A DNA stretch of 54,048 nt from Paraburkholderia haematera (GCF_905220975.1 NZ_CAJNBK010000034.1:1-54048); one strand, 5' to 3'. Positions 8,104 to 17,592 are shown, numbered from the stretch's first letter. Notes: generated from the sequence alone by a model not told the origin. Translations and numbers: made by a program.

Positions 8104-9132
8104 ATGAAATTCGCAACGCGTCGTACCGTACTGAGTTCGCTCGTGTGTGGAGCGATGCTCGCCAGCCTGTCACTTGTTGCGCCGCTCGCGCATGCAAGCA
8201 AGGATCATCCGGAAATTGGTTTCTGTATCGACGATCTGCGTGTTGAACGCTGGTCGCGCGATCGTGACTATTTCGTTGCGGCAGCAGAAAAGCTTGGCGC
8301 CAAAGTGTCGGTGCAATCCGCCGATGCGAGCGAAGAGCGACAGATTTCGCAAATCGAAAACCTGATCTCGCGCGGCGTGGATGTGATCGTGATCGTGCCG
8401 TTCAATTCGAAGACGCTCGGCAACGTAGTCGCCGAAGCGAAGAAGGCGGGCATCAAGGTCGTCTCGTATGACCGCCTGATTCTCGACGCCGACGTGGATG
8501 CCTACATCTCGTTCGACAACGAGAAGGTCGGCGAACTGCAAGCGCAAGGTGTCTACAACGCGCAACCGAAGGGCAACTACTTCCTGCTCGGCGGCGCGCC
8601 AACCGACAACAACGCGAAGATGCTGCGTGAAGGCCAGTTAAAAGTGTTGAAGCCTGCAATGGACAAGGGCGATATCAAGATCGTCGGTCAGCAGTGGGTG
8701 CCGGAGTGGAGCGCGTCGACAGCGCTGCGTATTGTTGAAGATGCGCTCACGGCGAACAACAACAAGATCGACGCGATTGTCGCCTCGAACGACGGCACGG
8801 CGGGCGGCGCGATCCAGGCGCTTGCCGCGCAGCACATGGCGGGCAAAGTTCCGGTGTCGGGTCAGGATGCCGATCTGGCGGCAGTGAAGCGTGTGATCGC
8901 CGGCACGCAAACCATGACCGTGTACAAGCCGCTGAAACTGATCGCGGGTGAAGCGGCGAAACTCTCCGTCGCGCTGGCGAAGGGCGAGAAGCCCGCCTTC
9001 AATGCACAGTACGACAACGGCAAGAAGAAGGTCGACACGGTGCTCCTGCAACCCACGCTGCTCACCAAGAGCAATGTCGACGTAGTCATCAAAGACGGCT
9101 TCTACACCCAGGCCCAGCTCGCGAGCCAATGA
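8104..9132 (+). CDS. xylF: D-xylose ABC transporter substrate-binding protein
   Basis: A 342-residue periplasmic xylose-binding protein. Residues 1-31 form a Sec signal peptide ending PLAHA. The mature protein begins KDHPEIGFCIDDLRVERWSRDRDYF, diagnostic of XylF. Further family segments are ISRGVDVIVIVPFNSKTLG, KVVSYDRLILDADVDAYISFDNEKVG and ASNDGTAGGAIQAL. A GGAG ribosome site precedes the ATG. It delivers xylose to the XylGH importer encoded immediately downstream. Confidence 0.96.
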   Translation: MKFATRRTVLSSLVCGAMLASLSLVAPLAHASKDHPEIGFCIDDLRVERWSRDRDYFVAAAEKLGAKVSVQSADASEERQISQIENLISRGVDVIVIVPFNSKTLGNVVAEAKKAGIKVVSYDRLILDADVDAYISFDNEKVGELQAQGVYNAQPKGNYFLLGGAPTDNNAKMLREGQLKVLKPAMDKGDIKIVGQQWVPEWSASTALRIVEDALTANNNKIDAIVASNDGTAGGAIQALAAQHMAGKVPVSGQDADLAAVKRVIAGTQTMTVYKPLKLIAGEAAKLSVALAKGEKPAFNAQYDNGKKKVDTVLLQPTLLTKSNVDVVIKDGFYTQAQLASQ

Positions 9133-9220
9133 GCGTAACGTGTGTGCGGTTCGAGCCGGTGTGCCGGGCAGGCGTCAGGCACATCGGCGCCACCGCGCGC
9201 CTTGCAGCGAGGCATAGCGA

Positions 9221-10807
9221 ATGACGCAACCCTTACTGACGATGCGCGGCATCGTCAAAGCGTTTTCCGGCGTGAAGGCGCTCGACGGCATCGACCTGAC
9301 GGTGGCGCCGGGCGAGTGCGTGGGCTTGTGCGGAGAAAACGGCGCCGGCAAATCGACGTTGATGAAAGTGCTGTCCGGCGTCTATCCCCACGGCACCTGG
9401 GATGGCGAAATAATCTGGGAAGGCGAACCGCTGAAGGCGGCGAGCATCAAGGATACGGAACGCGCGGGCATCATTATCATCCACCAGGAGTTGATGCTGG
9501 TGCCGGAGCTTTCGGTGGCCGAGAATATCTTTCTCGGCAACGAGATCACGCTGCCCGGCGGCAGAATGAATTACGCCGCTATGTACCAGCGTGCTGATGA
9601 ACTGCTGCGCGAGCTTGGCATCAGCGGAATCAACTCCGCGCAACCGGTAATGAACTACGGCGGCGGCCACCAGCAACTGATCGAGATCGCGAAGGCGCTG
9701 AACAAGCGCGCGAAACTATTGATCCTGGATGAACCTTCGTCGTCGTTGACGGCGACCGAAATTCACATTCTGCTGGATATCGTGCGCGATCTGAAGCGGC
9801 GCGGCGTCGCCTGCGTGTATATCTCGCACAAGCTCGACGAGGTCGCGGCCGTGTGTGACACGATCAGCGTGATTCGCGACGGCCGCCATGTCGCGACCGA
9901 GCCCATGCGCGCGCTAACCACGGATCGCATTATCTCGTTGATGGTGGGCCGCGAGATCAAGAACCTGTTTCCGCGGGAGCCGCATCCGATCGGCGACGTG
10001 ATCTTCGAAGCGCGCCACGTGACCTGTTTCGATGTCACCAATCCGCGCCGCAAGCGAGTGAACGATGTGTCGTTTGCGTTACGACGCGGTGAGATTCTCG
10101 GCGTTGCCGGTTTGGTCGGCGCGGGGCGTACGGAGCTGATGCAAGCGATCTTCGGCGCATATCCCGGTGTGAGCGGAGCAACCGTGTTGATGGACGGCAA
10201 GCCGATGAAAATCCGCGCGCCTGTCGATGCGATTCGCGCAGGCATCGGCATGGTGCCGGAAGATCGCAAACGCCACGGCATCGTGCCGGGTCTAAGTGTC
10301 GGTCACAACATCACGCTTGCGGTGTTGCAACGCTTCGCGAAGGGCGGGCGGATCGATTCCGCCGCGGAACTCGATACGATTCACACGGAGATGAAGCGGC
10401 TTTCAGTGCGCGCCGCCCATCCGATGTTGTCGATCGCGAGCTTGTCGGGCGGCAATCAGCAGAAGGCCGTGCTGACGCGCATGTTGCTGACCGACCCTAA
10501 AGTGCTGATCCTCGACGAACCGACGCGAGGTGTCGACGTCGGCGCGAAATTCGAAATCTACAAACTGATTTTTCAGCTCGCACAGCGCGGCATGTCGATC
10601 GTGATGGTGTCGTCCGAATTGCCCGAGGTGCTTGGCATCAGCGATCGCGTGCTGGTGATCGGCGAAGGCGAATTGCGCGGCGATTTCGTCAACGACGGCC
10701 TCACGCAAGAGGACATTCTCAGCGCCGCGATCCGTCCTGTGCAGCGATCCCCGAACTCAACCGCGTCAACCGCGCCAACCACACCAACCGCAGCGAGTGC
10801 CGCATGA
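9221..10807 (+). CDS. xylG: D-xylose ABC transporter ATP-binding protein
   Basis: A 528-residue duplicated ATPase of the sugar ABC importer class. The first cassette has Walker A GENGAGKST (38-46), a degenerate signature YGGGHQQLIEIAKAL and Walker B LLILDEPSSS. The second has a divergent Walker A (GLVGAGRTE), the signature LSGGNQQKAVL and Walker B VLILDEPTRGVD. A degenerate second nucleotide site is normal for this family. It starts 88 bases after xylF and its stop overlaps the xylH start (ATGA), showing translational coupling. The last ~20 residues are Thr/Ala/Ser-rich and poorly conserved. Confidence 0.96.
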   Translation: MTQPLLTMRGIVKAFSGVKALDGIDLTVAPGECVGLCGENGAGKSTLMKVLSGVYPHGTWDGEIIWEGEPLKAASIKDTERAGIIIIHQELMLVPELSVAENIFLGNEITLPGGRMNYAAMYQRADELLRELGISGINSAQPVMNYGGGHQQLIEIAKALNKRAKLLILDEPSSSLTATEIHILLDIVRDLKRRGVACVYISHKLDEVAAVCDTISVIRDGRHVATEPMRALTTDRIISLMVGREIKNLFPREPHPIGDVIFEARHVTCFDVTNPRRKRVNDVSFALRRGEILGVAGLVGAGRTELMQAIFGAYPGVSGATVLMDGKPMKIRAPVDAIRAGIGMVPEDRKRHGIVPGLSVGHNITLAVLQRFAKGGRIDSAAELDTIHTEMKRLSVRAAHPMLSIASLSGGNQQKAVLTRMLLTDPKVLILDEPTRGVDVGAKFEIYKLIFQLAQRGMSIVMVSSELPEVLGISDRVLVIGEGELRGDFVNDGLTQEDILSAAIRPVQRSPNSTASTAPTTPTAASAA

Positions 10808-12003
10808 CTCCCGACGTCACTTCCCAATCCGCAGAAAGCGTCGTATCGCGAGGCGCATTCGGTGGCCCGCAGCGCATTCAGCAACTGTTCGCGCGCTACA
10901 AGATTCTCGCGTTGCTGATTGCAGTGGCTGTGATCTGGATTTTCTTTTCCTTCCTGACGCACGGCGCGTTTGTGACGCCGCGCAATCTGTCGAATCTGCT
11001 GCGGCAGATGTCGATTACCGGCATGCTCGCGTGCGGCATGGTGTTCGTGATCATTGCGGGTGAGATCGATCTGTCGGTCGGGTCGTTGCTGGGTCTGCTC
11101 GGCGGTGTCGCGGCGATTCTGGATGTGAACCGCCACTGGCCGATCGGTGTCACCGTGCCGGTGGTGATGCTGCTCGGTGTGCTCGTCGGCATGTTCAACG
11201 GATGGTGGTCGACGTACCGGCGTGTGCCTTCGTTCATTGTGGGCCTGGGCGGCATGCTGGCGTATCGCGGCATTCTGCTCGGCGTCACAGGTGGTTCGAC
11301 GATTGCGCCGGTTTCGGACAGTTTCGTGTTTGTCGGCCAGGGGTATCTGCCGCGTCTTGCAGGCGATACGCTCGCCGTTGTGCTGTTTGTGGTGCTGGCC
11401 TTTCTCACGGTGCGGCAACGCAGCAACCGCGAGCGTTATAAGTTGCGCGTCGTGCCGATCTGGCAGGACGTAGTGAAGGTGGTCGGTGCGGGCGTGATTC
11501 TGGCCGCGTTTGTCGCCACGCTCGATCGTTATGGCGGGATTCCCGTGCCGGTTCTGCTATTGCTCGCGTTGTTGGGTATTTTCACGTGGATCGCGACGCA
11601 GACCGTGTTCGGGCGGCGCATCTATGCGGTGGGTTCCAACCTGGAAGCGACGCGGCTCTCCGGCGTGAATACGAATCGCGTGAAGCTGGCCATCTTCGCG
11701 CTGATGGGGCTGATGTGCGCGTTCGCCGGCATTGTCAATACGGCGCGGCTCGCGGCCGGCTCGCCGTCGGCGGGATCGATGGGTGAACTCGACGCGATCG
11801 CCGCGTGCTTTATCGGCGGGACGTCGATGCGTGGCGGTTCGGGCACGGTCTACGGCGCGTTGATCGGCGCATTGGTGATGGCGAGCCTGGATAACGGCAT
11901 GTCGATGCTCGACGTGGACGCGTACTGGCAGATGATCGTGAAAGGCAGCATTCTTGTGCTGGCTGTGTGGATCGACGTGGTGTCGGGGTCGAACCGGCGG
12001 TGA
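10804..12003 (+). CDS. xylH: D-xylose ABC transporter permease
   Basis: A 399-residue inner-membrane permease with about ten hydrophobic helices. The first follows a cytoplasmic N-terminus (ILALLIAVAVIWIFFSFLTHGAF). The family hallmark MVFVIIAGEIDLSVGS lies at ~80-95, and a second cytoplasmic-loop motif, GRRIYAVGSNLEATRLSGVN, near 278. The C-terminal helices carry GGTSMRGGSGTVYGALIGAL. The start overlaps the xylG stop by 4 bases. Together with XylF and XylG it forms a complete xylose importer. Confidence 0.96.
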   Translation: MTPDVTSQSAESVVSRGAFGGPQRIQQLFARYKILALLIAVAVIWIFFSFLTHGAFVTPRNLSNLLRQMSITGMLACGMVFVIIAGEIDLSVGSLLGLLGGVAAILDVNRHWPIGVTVPVVMLLGVLVGMFNGWWSTYRRVPSFIVGLGGMLAYRGILLGVTGGSTIAPVSDSFVFVGQGYLPRLAGDTLAVVLFVVLAFLTVRQRSNRERYKLRVVPIWQDVVKVVGAGVILAAFVATLDRYGGIPVPVLLLLALLGIFTWIATQTVFGRRIYAVGSNLEATRLSGVNTNRVKLAIFALMGLMCAFAGIVNTARLAAGSPSAGSMGELDAIAACFIGGTSMRGGSGTVYGALIGALVMASLDNGMSMLDVDAYWQMIVKGSILVLAVWIDVVSGSNRR

Positions 12004-12008
12004 TGAAG

Positions 12009-12044
12009 GGGAGGTGCGTTTGGCGAGCGCGTGACGCACCTCCC
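12009..12044. terminator. Bidirectional hairpin between xylH and the aldehyde dehydrogenase
   Basis: A perfect 11-bp stem, GGGAGGTGCGT (12009-12019) with ACGCACCTCCC (12034-12044), separated by 14 bases. It lies in the short gap where two genes converge, the expected place for a shared terminator. It lacks a U-tract on either side, so termination may be factor-assisted. Confidence 0.6.
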
Positions 12045-12082
12045 GCTGCGCAATCAGACACGCAACGTTGCTAAAGCCTTGT

Positions 12083-13504
12083 TCAGTTCACGCCGAGCAG
12101 GGACTTCGGCTCCATGAAGGCTTCCAGTCCGAACGTGCCATATTCGCGTCCGATACCCGATTGCTTGAATCCGCCGAATGGCGCGGCCGGTTCATGGGCC
12201 AATGTGTTGACCATCACGCGTCCTGCGTCGAGACGGGCGGCGACCGCGCGAGCACGCGCTGTGTCGGCTGAAAGCACGTACGCTTGCAAGCCGTAGCTCG
12301 TGTCGTTGGCAATGGCGATCGCTTCGTCGGTGTCGCGATACGCGATGATCGATAGCACGGGCCCAAAAATCTCCTCGCGGGCAATCGTCATGGTGTTGTT
12401 GACGCCGCTAAACACGGTGGGCCGCACGAACCAGCCGCTCTGCAAACCGTCCGGGCGGCCTTCTCCGCCGGCGATCAGTCTGGCGCCTTCGTCGATGCCG
12501 ATTCGGATATAGCGCTGAACGCGTTCCCATTGCTTGGCGCTGACCATCGGGCCGATCTGCGTAACAGGGTCACGCGGATCGCCGGCTTGTACGCGGGCCA
12601 CTTCATCGCGTATGCGCGCTTCAAACTCCGCGAGGCGGCTTTGCGGCACCAGAATGCGCGTGCCGGCGATGCACGCCTGGCCGCTATTCATGAAGCCGGC
12701 CTGAAGCGCCAACGGCACCGCTTCGGCGAAATCGGCGTCGTCGAGTATGACCATCGGCGATTTGCCGCCCAATTCCAACGTGACGCGCTTCAATGTCTCG
12801 GCACCGGTGCGCAGAATCGTCTTGCCGACAGCCGTCGAGCCCGTGAAAGAAATCTTCGCCACGTCCGGATGCGCGCTGATTTCCGCACCGACGGTCTCGC
12901 CGCGGCCCGTCACGATATTGAAGACGCCCGCCGGTAAACCCGCTTCGTGCAATGCCTCGGTGACGATCTGCGTCTGGATCGCGCTCATCTCGCTCGGCTT
13001 GATGACGGCCGTGCAGCCCGCTGCAATCGCCGCCGCCAGTTTCCCGCAGATAAAACCGCCATTGCTATTCCACGGCGTGATCAGACCGGCGACGCCGAGC
13101 GGTTGCATGACGACGTCGGCGGTGCCGGCGCGTCGCGTGAAATCATAGGTCCGCAAGACCTTGATGACCTCCGCCAGCACGTCGGCCGCGTGTTTGGCCA
13201 TCCAGCGCGCGCGTGACACCGGCGCGCCGTATTCATCGACGATCGCTTCGAAGAGGTCGTCTTCTCTCGCTTGAACGGCGTCGTGCATACGCTGGAGCAG
13301 CGCGATCCGTTCTTCTTTGCTGGTGCGGGAAAAGGCCGGGAAGGCGCGTTTGGCGGCAGCGATCGCGCGACGAGCGTCTTCCGCGTCGGCCAGACGCACC
13401 TTGCCGATTACCGTTTCCTTAGCCGGGTTGTGAAGATCGAACCACTCCTCGCCGTGCGGCGTCACGAACGCGCCGTCGATATAAACCTTGTCGATTTGCT
13501 GCAT
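12083..13504 (-). CDS. NAD(P)-dependent aldehyde dehydrogenase
   Basis: A 473-residue member of the aldehyde dehydrogenase superfamily. The start at 13504 (MQQIDKVYIDG) has a GGAG site 9 bases upstream; the frame stays open for 50 more codons that overlap the LysR promoter region. Visible motifs: the Rossmann entry PWNSNGGFICGKLAAAIAAG, the cofactor loop ISFTGSTAVGKTI, the general base Glu in LELGGKSP, and the catalytic Cys in NSGQACIAGTR. The substrate cannot be told from the sequence. It is divergent from a LysR gene 101 bases away, which probably controls it. Although it follows the xylose genes, it is on the opposite strand and need not belong to xylose use. Confidence 0.9.
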   Translation of the reverse strand: MQQIDKVYIDGAFVTPHGEEWFDLHNPAKETVIGKVRLADAEDARRAIAAAKRAFPAFSRTSKEERIALLQRMHDAVQAREDDLFEAIVDEYGAPVSRARWMAKHAADVLAEVIKVLRTYDFTRRAGTADVVMQPLGVAGLITPWNSNGGFICGKLAAAIAAGCTAVIKPSEMSAIQTQIVTEALHEAGLPAGVFNIVTGRGETVGAEISAHPDVAKISFTGSTAVGKTILRTGAETLKRVTLELGGKSPMVILDDADFAEAVPLALQAGFMNSGQACIAGTRILVPQSRLAEFEARIRDEVARVQAGDPRDPVTQIGPMVSAKQWERVQRYIRIGIDEGARLIAGGEGRPDGLQSGWFVRPTVFSGVNNTMTIAREEIFGPVLSIIAYRDTDEAIAIANDTSYGLQAYVLSADTARARAVAARLDAGRVMVNTLAHEPAAPFGGFKQSGIGREYGTFGLEAFMEPKSLLGVN

Positions 13505-13524
13505 GAAAGCTCCTACCTGGAAGT

Positions 13525-13542
13525 TATCTTGCCTCGAAGATA
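13525..13542. promoter_or_regulatory. Candidate LysR-type operator dyad
   Basis: TATCTT (13525-13530) and AAGATA (13537-13542) form a perfect 6-bp inverted repeat separated by 6 bases, containing the T-N11-A pattern typical of LysR-type binding sites. It sits in the 101-base divergent promoter region between the aldehyde dehydrogenase (minus) and the LysR gene (plus). A TATAAT (13570-13575) nearby may be the -10 element for the plus strand. Confidence 0.5.
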
Positions 13543-13605
13543 GGCTCAATGGATTAGGCTGACTAGCCATATAATCAAGGATGATTCGTTGAGCAAGATG
13601 GGATA

Positions 13606-14499
13606 ATGAAAACACCTGGTTTGAGCGAACTGGAAGGGGTGCTGGCCGTGGCACGCCACCGCAGCTTCCGCGCGGCGGCGACGGAACTCAGCGTGTCGAC
13701 GTCGGCGCTCAGTCATGCTATTGCGGCGTTGGAGGCGCGCATCGGCGTGCGGCTTTTCAACCGCACGACGCGCAGCGTGTCGCTTTCAGAAGCGGGCGCG
13801 CAATTCGTCGACAGCGTGGCGCCCGCTTTATCGACCATACGCGTGGCGATCGAGCAGGCCGGCAGCTATCGCGACACACCGGCGGGCACGCTGCGCATCA
13901 ACTCATCGGCAGGTGCGGCGCGGCAAGTGATGCCTTTCCTGCTTGAATACCTGCGCCGCTATCCGGAGATGAAGCTGGATCTCGTCACCGAGGGTCGCAT
14001 GATCGACATTGTGGTGGAGGGCTTTGACGCCGGCATTCGCCTAGCCGATTCCGTGCCGCAGGACATGATCGCCGTGCCATTCAACCAGCCGCAGCGCTTT
14101 GCAGTAGTTGGGAGTCCGGCTTATTTCGCCGATCATCCGAAGCCGCGCATGCCAGACGATTTGCGAGCGCACCGCTGTATCCGGCTGCGTATGCCGAGCG
14201 GACGCATTTATCACTGGGAGTTCGAGCGACGGGGCGAAGCGATCAGTGTGGACGTGCAGGGCATGCTGACGCTCGATGAACCGTCGCTGATAATGGAGGC
14301 GGCCCGCGAGGGCTTCGGGTTGGCGTATATGACCGAATGGAACGTGGCCGCGGACCTGGAAGCGGGCACGTTGCAGCGCGTGCTGGAGGATTGGACGCCG
14401 CCGTTCGACGGGCTGTGTCTTTATTATCCGGGGCGACGTCATGTGCCGGCGGGATTGAGGGCGTTGATTGAGATGATTCGGGGGAGTGGGGGAAGCTAG
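13606..14499 (+). CDS. LysR family transcriptional regulator
   Basis: A 297-residue LysR regulator. The N-terminal winged helix-turn-helix (residues 4-62) shows LEGVLAVARHRSFRAAATEL followed by STSALSHAIAALEARIGVRLFNRTTRSVSLSEAG. The remainder is the two-lobed effector-binding domain, with PFLLEYLRRYPEMKLDLVTE near 107 and a typical GFGLAYMTEWNVAADLEAG segment near 240. The divergent partner is the aldehyde dehydrogenase at 12083-13504. The inducer is unknown. Confidence 0.93.
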   Translation: MKTPGLSELEGVLAVARHRSFRAAATELSVSTSALSHAIAALEARIGVRLFNRTTRSVSLSEAGAQFVDSVAPALSTIRVAIEQAGSYRDTPAGTLRINSSAGAARQVMPFLLEYLRRYPEMKLDLVTEGRMIDIVVEGFDAGIRLADSVPQDMIAVPFNQPQRFAVVGSPAYFADHPKPRMPDDLRAHRCIRLRMPSGRIYHWEFERRGEAISVDVQGMLTLDEPSLIMEAAREGFGLAYMTEWNVAADLEAGTLQRVLEDWTPPFDGLCLYYPGRRHVPAGLRALIEMIRGSGGS

Positions 14500-14825
14500 C
14501 GGGCGTTCAAAGGTTGCTCGCATGTGTATTCGACGCGTCATGAAACAGCGCCCGATCATTAGCAAAAATACGCCACTTCTCGGCATGCTCCGCCGTTCTT
14601 TCCAGTTGCACTGCAGCGTGCCGCCACGCGACGAATAACATTAAATGAACTGACGTACGGCACGCGCCCGCCCGTTCCGCCAGCGCCGCACAGATCGACT
14701 GAACCGCTGGCTTTCAGTCCCCCACCCACTCTTCCGTCTTATTACTGTTCCGACGAAACAAACTCCCGCGCCTGGCCGCGCTTTCACAGCTTCCCCGCCA
14801 CCGTGCAAGCTGATCGAGTCATACG
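14500..14825. other. Intergenic region, nothing recognised
   Basis: 326 bases between the LysR gene and the molybdenum hydroxylase. Overlapping frames are compositionally poor and lack ribosome sites. No repeat, tRNA or strong hairpin was seen. The downstream gene's promoter must lie here, but I could not place it. Confidence 0.4.
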
Positions 14826-17099
14826 ATGCTAAAGCGCAGAACCTTTCTGCTAGGCGGCGCCGGCGCGCTCGGTGCGTTGCTGGTCGGCTGGTCGGTGCTG
14901 CCGCCGGGGCAACGCCTGACTGCCTCCATGCCGTTGCCGGCGGAAGGCAACCAGGCCGCACTCAACGGCTGGGTCAAAATCGCCGCCGACAACACCGTCA
15001 CGATCATGATGTGCAAAGCGGAAATGGGGCAGGGTATCCACACCGGCCTCGCCATGCTGCTGGCCGAAGAACTCGACGCCGACTGGTCACAGGTTCGTGT
15101 CGAAAATTCGCCGATCGACAGGATCTACAACAGCGTGCAGAACATCGTCGACGACCTGCCGTTTCGTCCGGACGACGACAGCACGGTCAAGCGCGCCACG
15201 GTCTGGATGACCCGCAAGCTGGTGCGCGACGCCGGCACGATGATGACGGGCGGCTCATCGAGCATCAACGATCTGTGGACACCGATGCGTGAAGCCGGCG
15301 CCTCGGCGCGCGCGATGCTGATCGGCGCGGCGGCCGCGCAATGGAAAGTGCCACCCGGTGAATGCCGTACGGAAAGTGGCTACGTCCTGCATGCGTCAGG
15401 CGGACACAAGGCGAGCTTCGGCGAACTGTCCACGCTGGCCGCACGGCAACCGCTGCCCCGCAAGGTCGCGCTGAAAGATCCGGCCGACTTCAAGCTAATC
15501 GGCAAACCGATGCGGCGTATCGAAGCCGCATCGAAAATCAACGGCACCGCGCGCTTCGGCATTGATGCGCTACCCGATGGTCTTCTTTACGCGAGCGTGG
15601 TGATGTGCCCCACGCTGGGCGGCACGGTGGCGCATTTCGACGCCACATCTGCGAAGAACATGCCGGGTTTCATCAAGGCCTTCGCGCTAGCGCCCTACGC
15701 GGGCGGCGGTGGCGGCGTCGCGGTTATCGCTGACAACGCATTTCGCGCGATGAACGCAGTGAGCGCCATCAATGTGACGTGGCAAGACGGCCCGGCGGCC
15801 ACGCTGTCGAGCGCCGACGTGGACACCCGCCTCGCGCAGGCACTGGACGACAGCGACGGCCACGCCTACTACGATCGCGGCGACGTCGACGCCGCATTGA
15901 GCCGCGCGGCGCGAATTCTCAGCGCCGAGTACCACGCTCCGTACCTCGCGCATGGTTCGGTCGAGCCGGTGAATTGCACGGTGCAGGTCGCGGACGGCGC
16001 GGCCACCGTTTGGGTCTCGACGCAGATGCCGGCCCTCGCGCGGCAGCACGTCGCCAAAGTGCTGAACATCGACGCCGACAAGGTCGACGTGCAAGCACAA
16101 CTGCTTGGCGGTGCATTCGGGCGACGTCTCGAACTCGATTTCATCGCGCAAGCCGCGGCGATTGCGCGGGAGGGCGGTGGCCGTCCAGTGCAAACAATCT
16201 GGTCGCGTGCGCAGGATTTCACCCACGATTTCTATCGGCCGGCGTGCGTGTCGCGCCTGAAGGCCGGTTTCGACAAAGACGGCAAGCTGGTCGCGTGGCA
16301 CGCCACGTCCGCGAGTCAGGCGATCGTGCCGGAAGCGCTCGCGCGTTACTACGGTGTGCCGCGCATGCCGATCGACAAGACCACGTGCGAGGGAGCGTTC
16401 GATCAGCCTTACGAATGGCCCGCTGCACGCGTGGCGCACAAGATCGTCGAATTGCCGGTGCCGGTTGGATTCTGGCGATCGGTCGGCCATTCGCATCAGG
16501 CGTTTTTCACCGAGGGTTTTACCGACGAACTGGCCGTCGCCGCCGGTCAGGACCCGATTGCGTTTCGCGCGTCGCTGCTCGTGCAGCATCCGCGCCATCT
16601 GGCGGTGTTAAGGCGCGTTGAAGCTCTATCGGATTGGGGGCATCCCATGTCGCATGCCGCCGACGGCACCAGGCGGGCACGCGGCGTTGCGCTGCACGAA
16701 GCGTTCGGCAGCGTCGTCGCGCAAGTGGCGGAAGTATCGGTCGGCACGAACAAGCAGATTCGCGTGCATCGGGTGGTCTGTGTGATCGACTGCGGACTGC
16801 CGGTGAATCCCAACCTGATTCGTCAGCAGATCGAGAGCGGTATCGTGTTCGGCCTTTCGACTGCGTTGCAGGACGAAATCACCATCGAAGGCGGCGTGGT
16901 GACGCAGAAGAACTTCGTCGATTTCCCCGTTGTGCGGATGAACGATTGTCCGGTGATCGAAACCGACATCATGCCGAGCGGGATGCACCCGCAGGGCGTC
17001 GGCGAACTGGGCGTGCCGCCGGTCGCGCCGGCGGTAGCCAACGCGGTGTTCGCGCTGACCGGCCAGCGCTTGCGCGCGCTGCCGTTGAGGCTCGCGTGA
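14826..17099 (+). CDS. Molybdopterin-binding subunit of an isoquinoline-1-oxidoreductase-type hydroxylase
   Basis: A 757-residue large subunit of the xanthine-dehydrogenase family, IorB type, which hydroxylates N-heterocycles or oxidises aldehydes at a Mo-cytosine-dinucleotide centre. The N-terminus has a twin-arginine export signal (KRRTFLLGGAGALGALLVG), so the folded enzyme is probably periplasmic. The repeat typical of the family appears as VTIMMCKAEMGQGIHTGLAM near 60. Mo-cofactor segments include AHGSVEPVNCTVQV near 379, LGGAFGRRLELDF near 432, and the C-terminal GVGELGVPPVAPAVANAVF with the active-site Glu. No FAD subunit is present, so electrons probably go from the 2Fe-2S subunit to a cytochrome. 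The small-subunit gene follows after 26 bases. Confidence 0.88.
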   Translation: MLKRRTFLLGGAGALGALLVGWSVLPPGQRLTASMPLPAEGNQAALNGWVKIAADNTVTIMMCKAEMGQGIHTGLAMLLAEELDADWSQVRVENSPIDRIYNSVQNIVDDLPFRPDDDSTVKRATVWMTRKLVRDAGTMMTGGSSSINDLWTPMREAGASARAMLIGAAAAQWKVPPGECRTESGYVLHASGGHKASFGELSTLAARQPLPRKVALKDPADFKLIGKPMRRIEAASKINGTARFGIDALPDGLLYASVVMCPTLGGTVAHFDATSAKNMPGFIKAFALAPYAGGGGGVAVIADNAFRAMNAVSAINVTWQDGPAATLSSADVDTRLAQALDDSDGHAYYDRGDVDAALSRAARILSAEYHAPYLAHGSVEPVNCTVQVADGAATVWVSTQMPALARQHVAKVLNIDADKVDVQAQLLGGAFGRRLELDFIAQAAAIAREGGGRPVQTIWSRAQDFTHDFYRPACVSRLKAGFDKDGKLVAWHATSASQAIVPEALARYYGVPRMPIDKTTCEGAFDQPYEWPAARVAHKIVELPVPVGFWRSVGHSHQAFFTEGFTDELAVAAGQDPIAFRASLLVQHPRHLAVLRRVEALSDWGHPMSHAADGTRRARGVALHEAFGSVVAQVAEVSVGTNKQIRVHRVVCVIDCGLPVNPNLIRQQIESGIVFGLSTALQDEITIEGGVVTQKNFVDFPVVRMNDCPVIETDIMPSGMHPQGVGELGVPPVAPAVANAVFALTGQRLRALPLRLA

Positions 17100-17125
17100 A
17101 AAGCATCGGATTGACGGAGACAAGC

Positions 17126-17587
17126 ATGGGATCGCTCAACATCAACGGCCGCGCGGTGGCCGTGCAAGCCGAACCGGATATGCCCCTCCTGTGGGTGCTG
17201 CGCTGCGACCTCGGCATGACCGGCACCAAGTTCGGCTGCGGCGTGGGCATTTGTGGCGCGTGCACGATTCATCTGGACGGCAAGGCGAGCCTCGCCTGCC
17301 AGACGCCAATGTCGAGCTTGCACTCACAAAAGATCACGACCATCGAAGGCGTGCAGGGTGCCGAAGCGCAGGCGCTCAAAGCAGCGTGGATCGATCTCGA
17401 CGTGGTGCAGTGCGGCTATTGCCAAAGCGCGCAGCTCATGGCCGCCTGTGCGCTGCTCAAGCAGAAGCCCAATCCCACTGACGCGGACATCGACGCGGCG
17501 ATGTCCAACATTGTGTGCCGTTGCGGCACGTATCCGAGGGTGCGGGCCGCGATTCATCAGGCGGCCGTGAAGCGGCGGCCCGCTTAG
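17126..17587 (+). CDS. 2Fe-2S subunit of the isoquinoline-1-oxidoreductase-type hydroxylase
   Basis: A 153-residue electron-transfer subunit with two 2Fe-2S clusters. The plant-ferredoxin-like cluster uses the cysteines of GTKFGCGVGICGACTIHLDG plus SLACQTP. The second cluster uses VVQCGYCQSAQ and NIVCRCGTYPRVR. The ATG at 17126 has GGAG 7 bases upstream; an upstream GTG at 17096 overlaps the previous stop but has no ribosome site. It lacks a signal peptide, as expected, since it is carried across the membrane with its Tat-signalled partner. The large-then-small gene order is the reverse of the classical iorAB order. Confidence 0.92.
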   Translation: MGSLNINGRAVAVQAEPDMPLLWVLRCDLGMTGTKFGCGVGICGACTIHLDGKASLACQTPMSSLHSQKITTIEGVQGAEAQALKAAWIDLDVVQCGYCQSAQLMAACALLKQKPNPTDADIDAAMSNIVCRCGTYPRVRAAIHQAAVKRRPA

Positions 17588-17592
17588 GCGCG

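Noticed and set aside
14041..14586. Minus-strand frame of 181 residues overlapping the LysR gene
   Set aside because: Lies opposite a well-supported LysR gene, is His/Arg-rich, and has no independent evidence.
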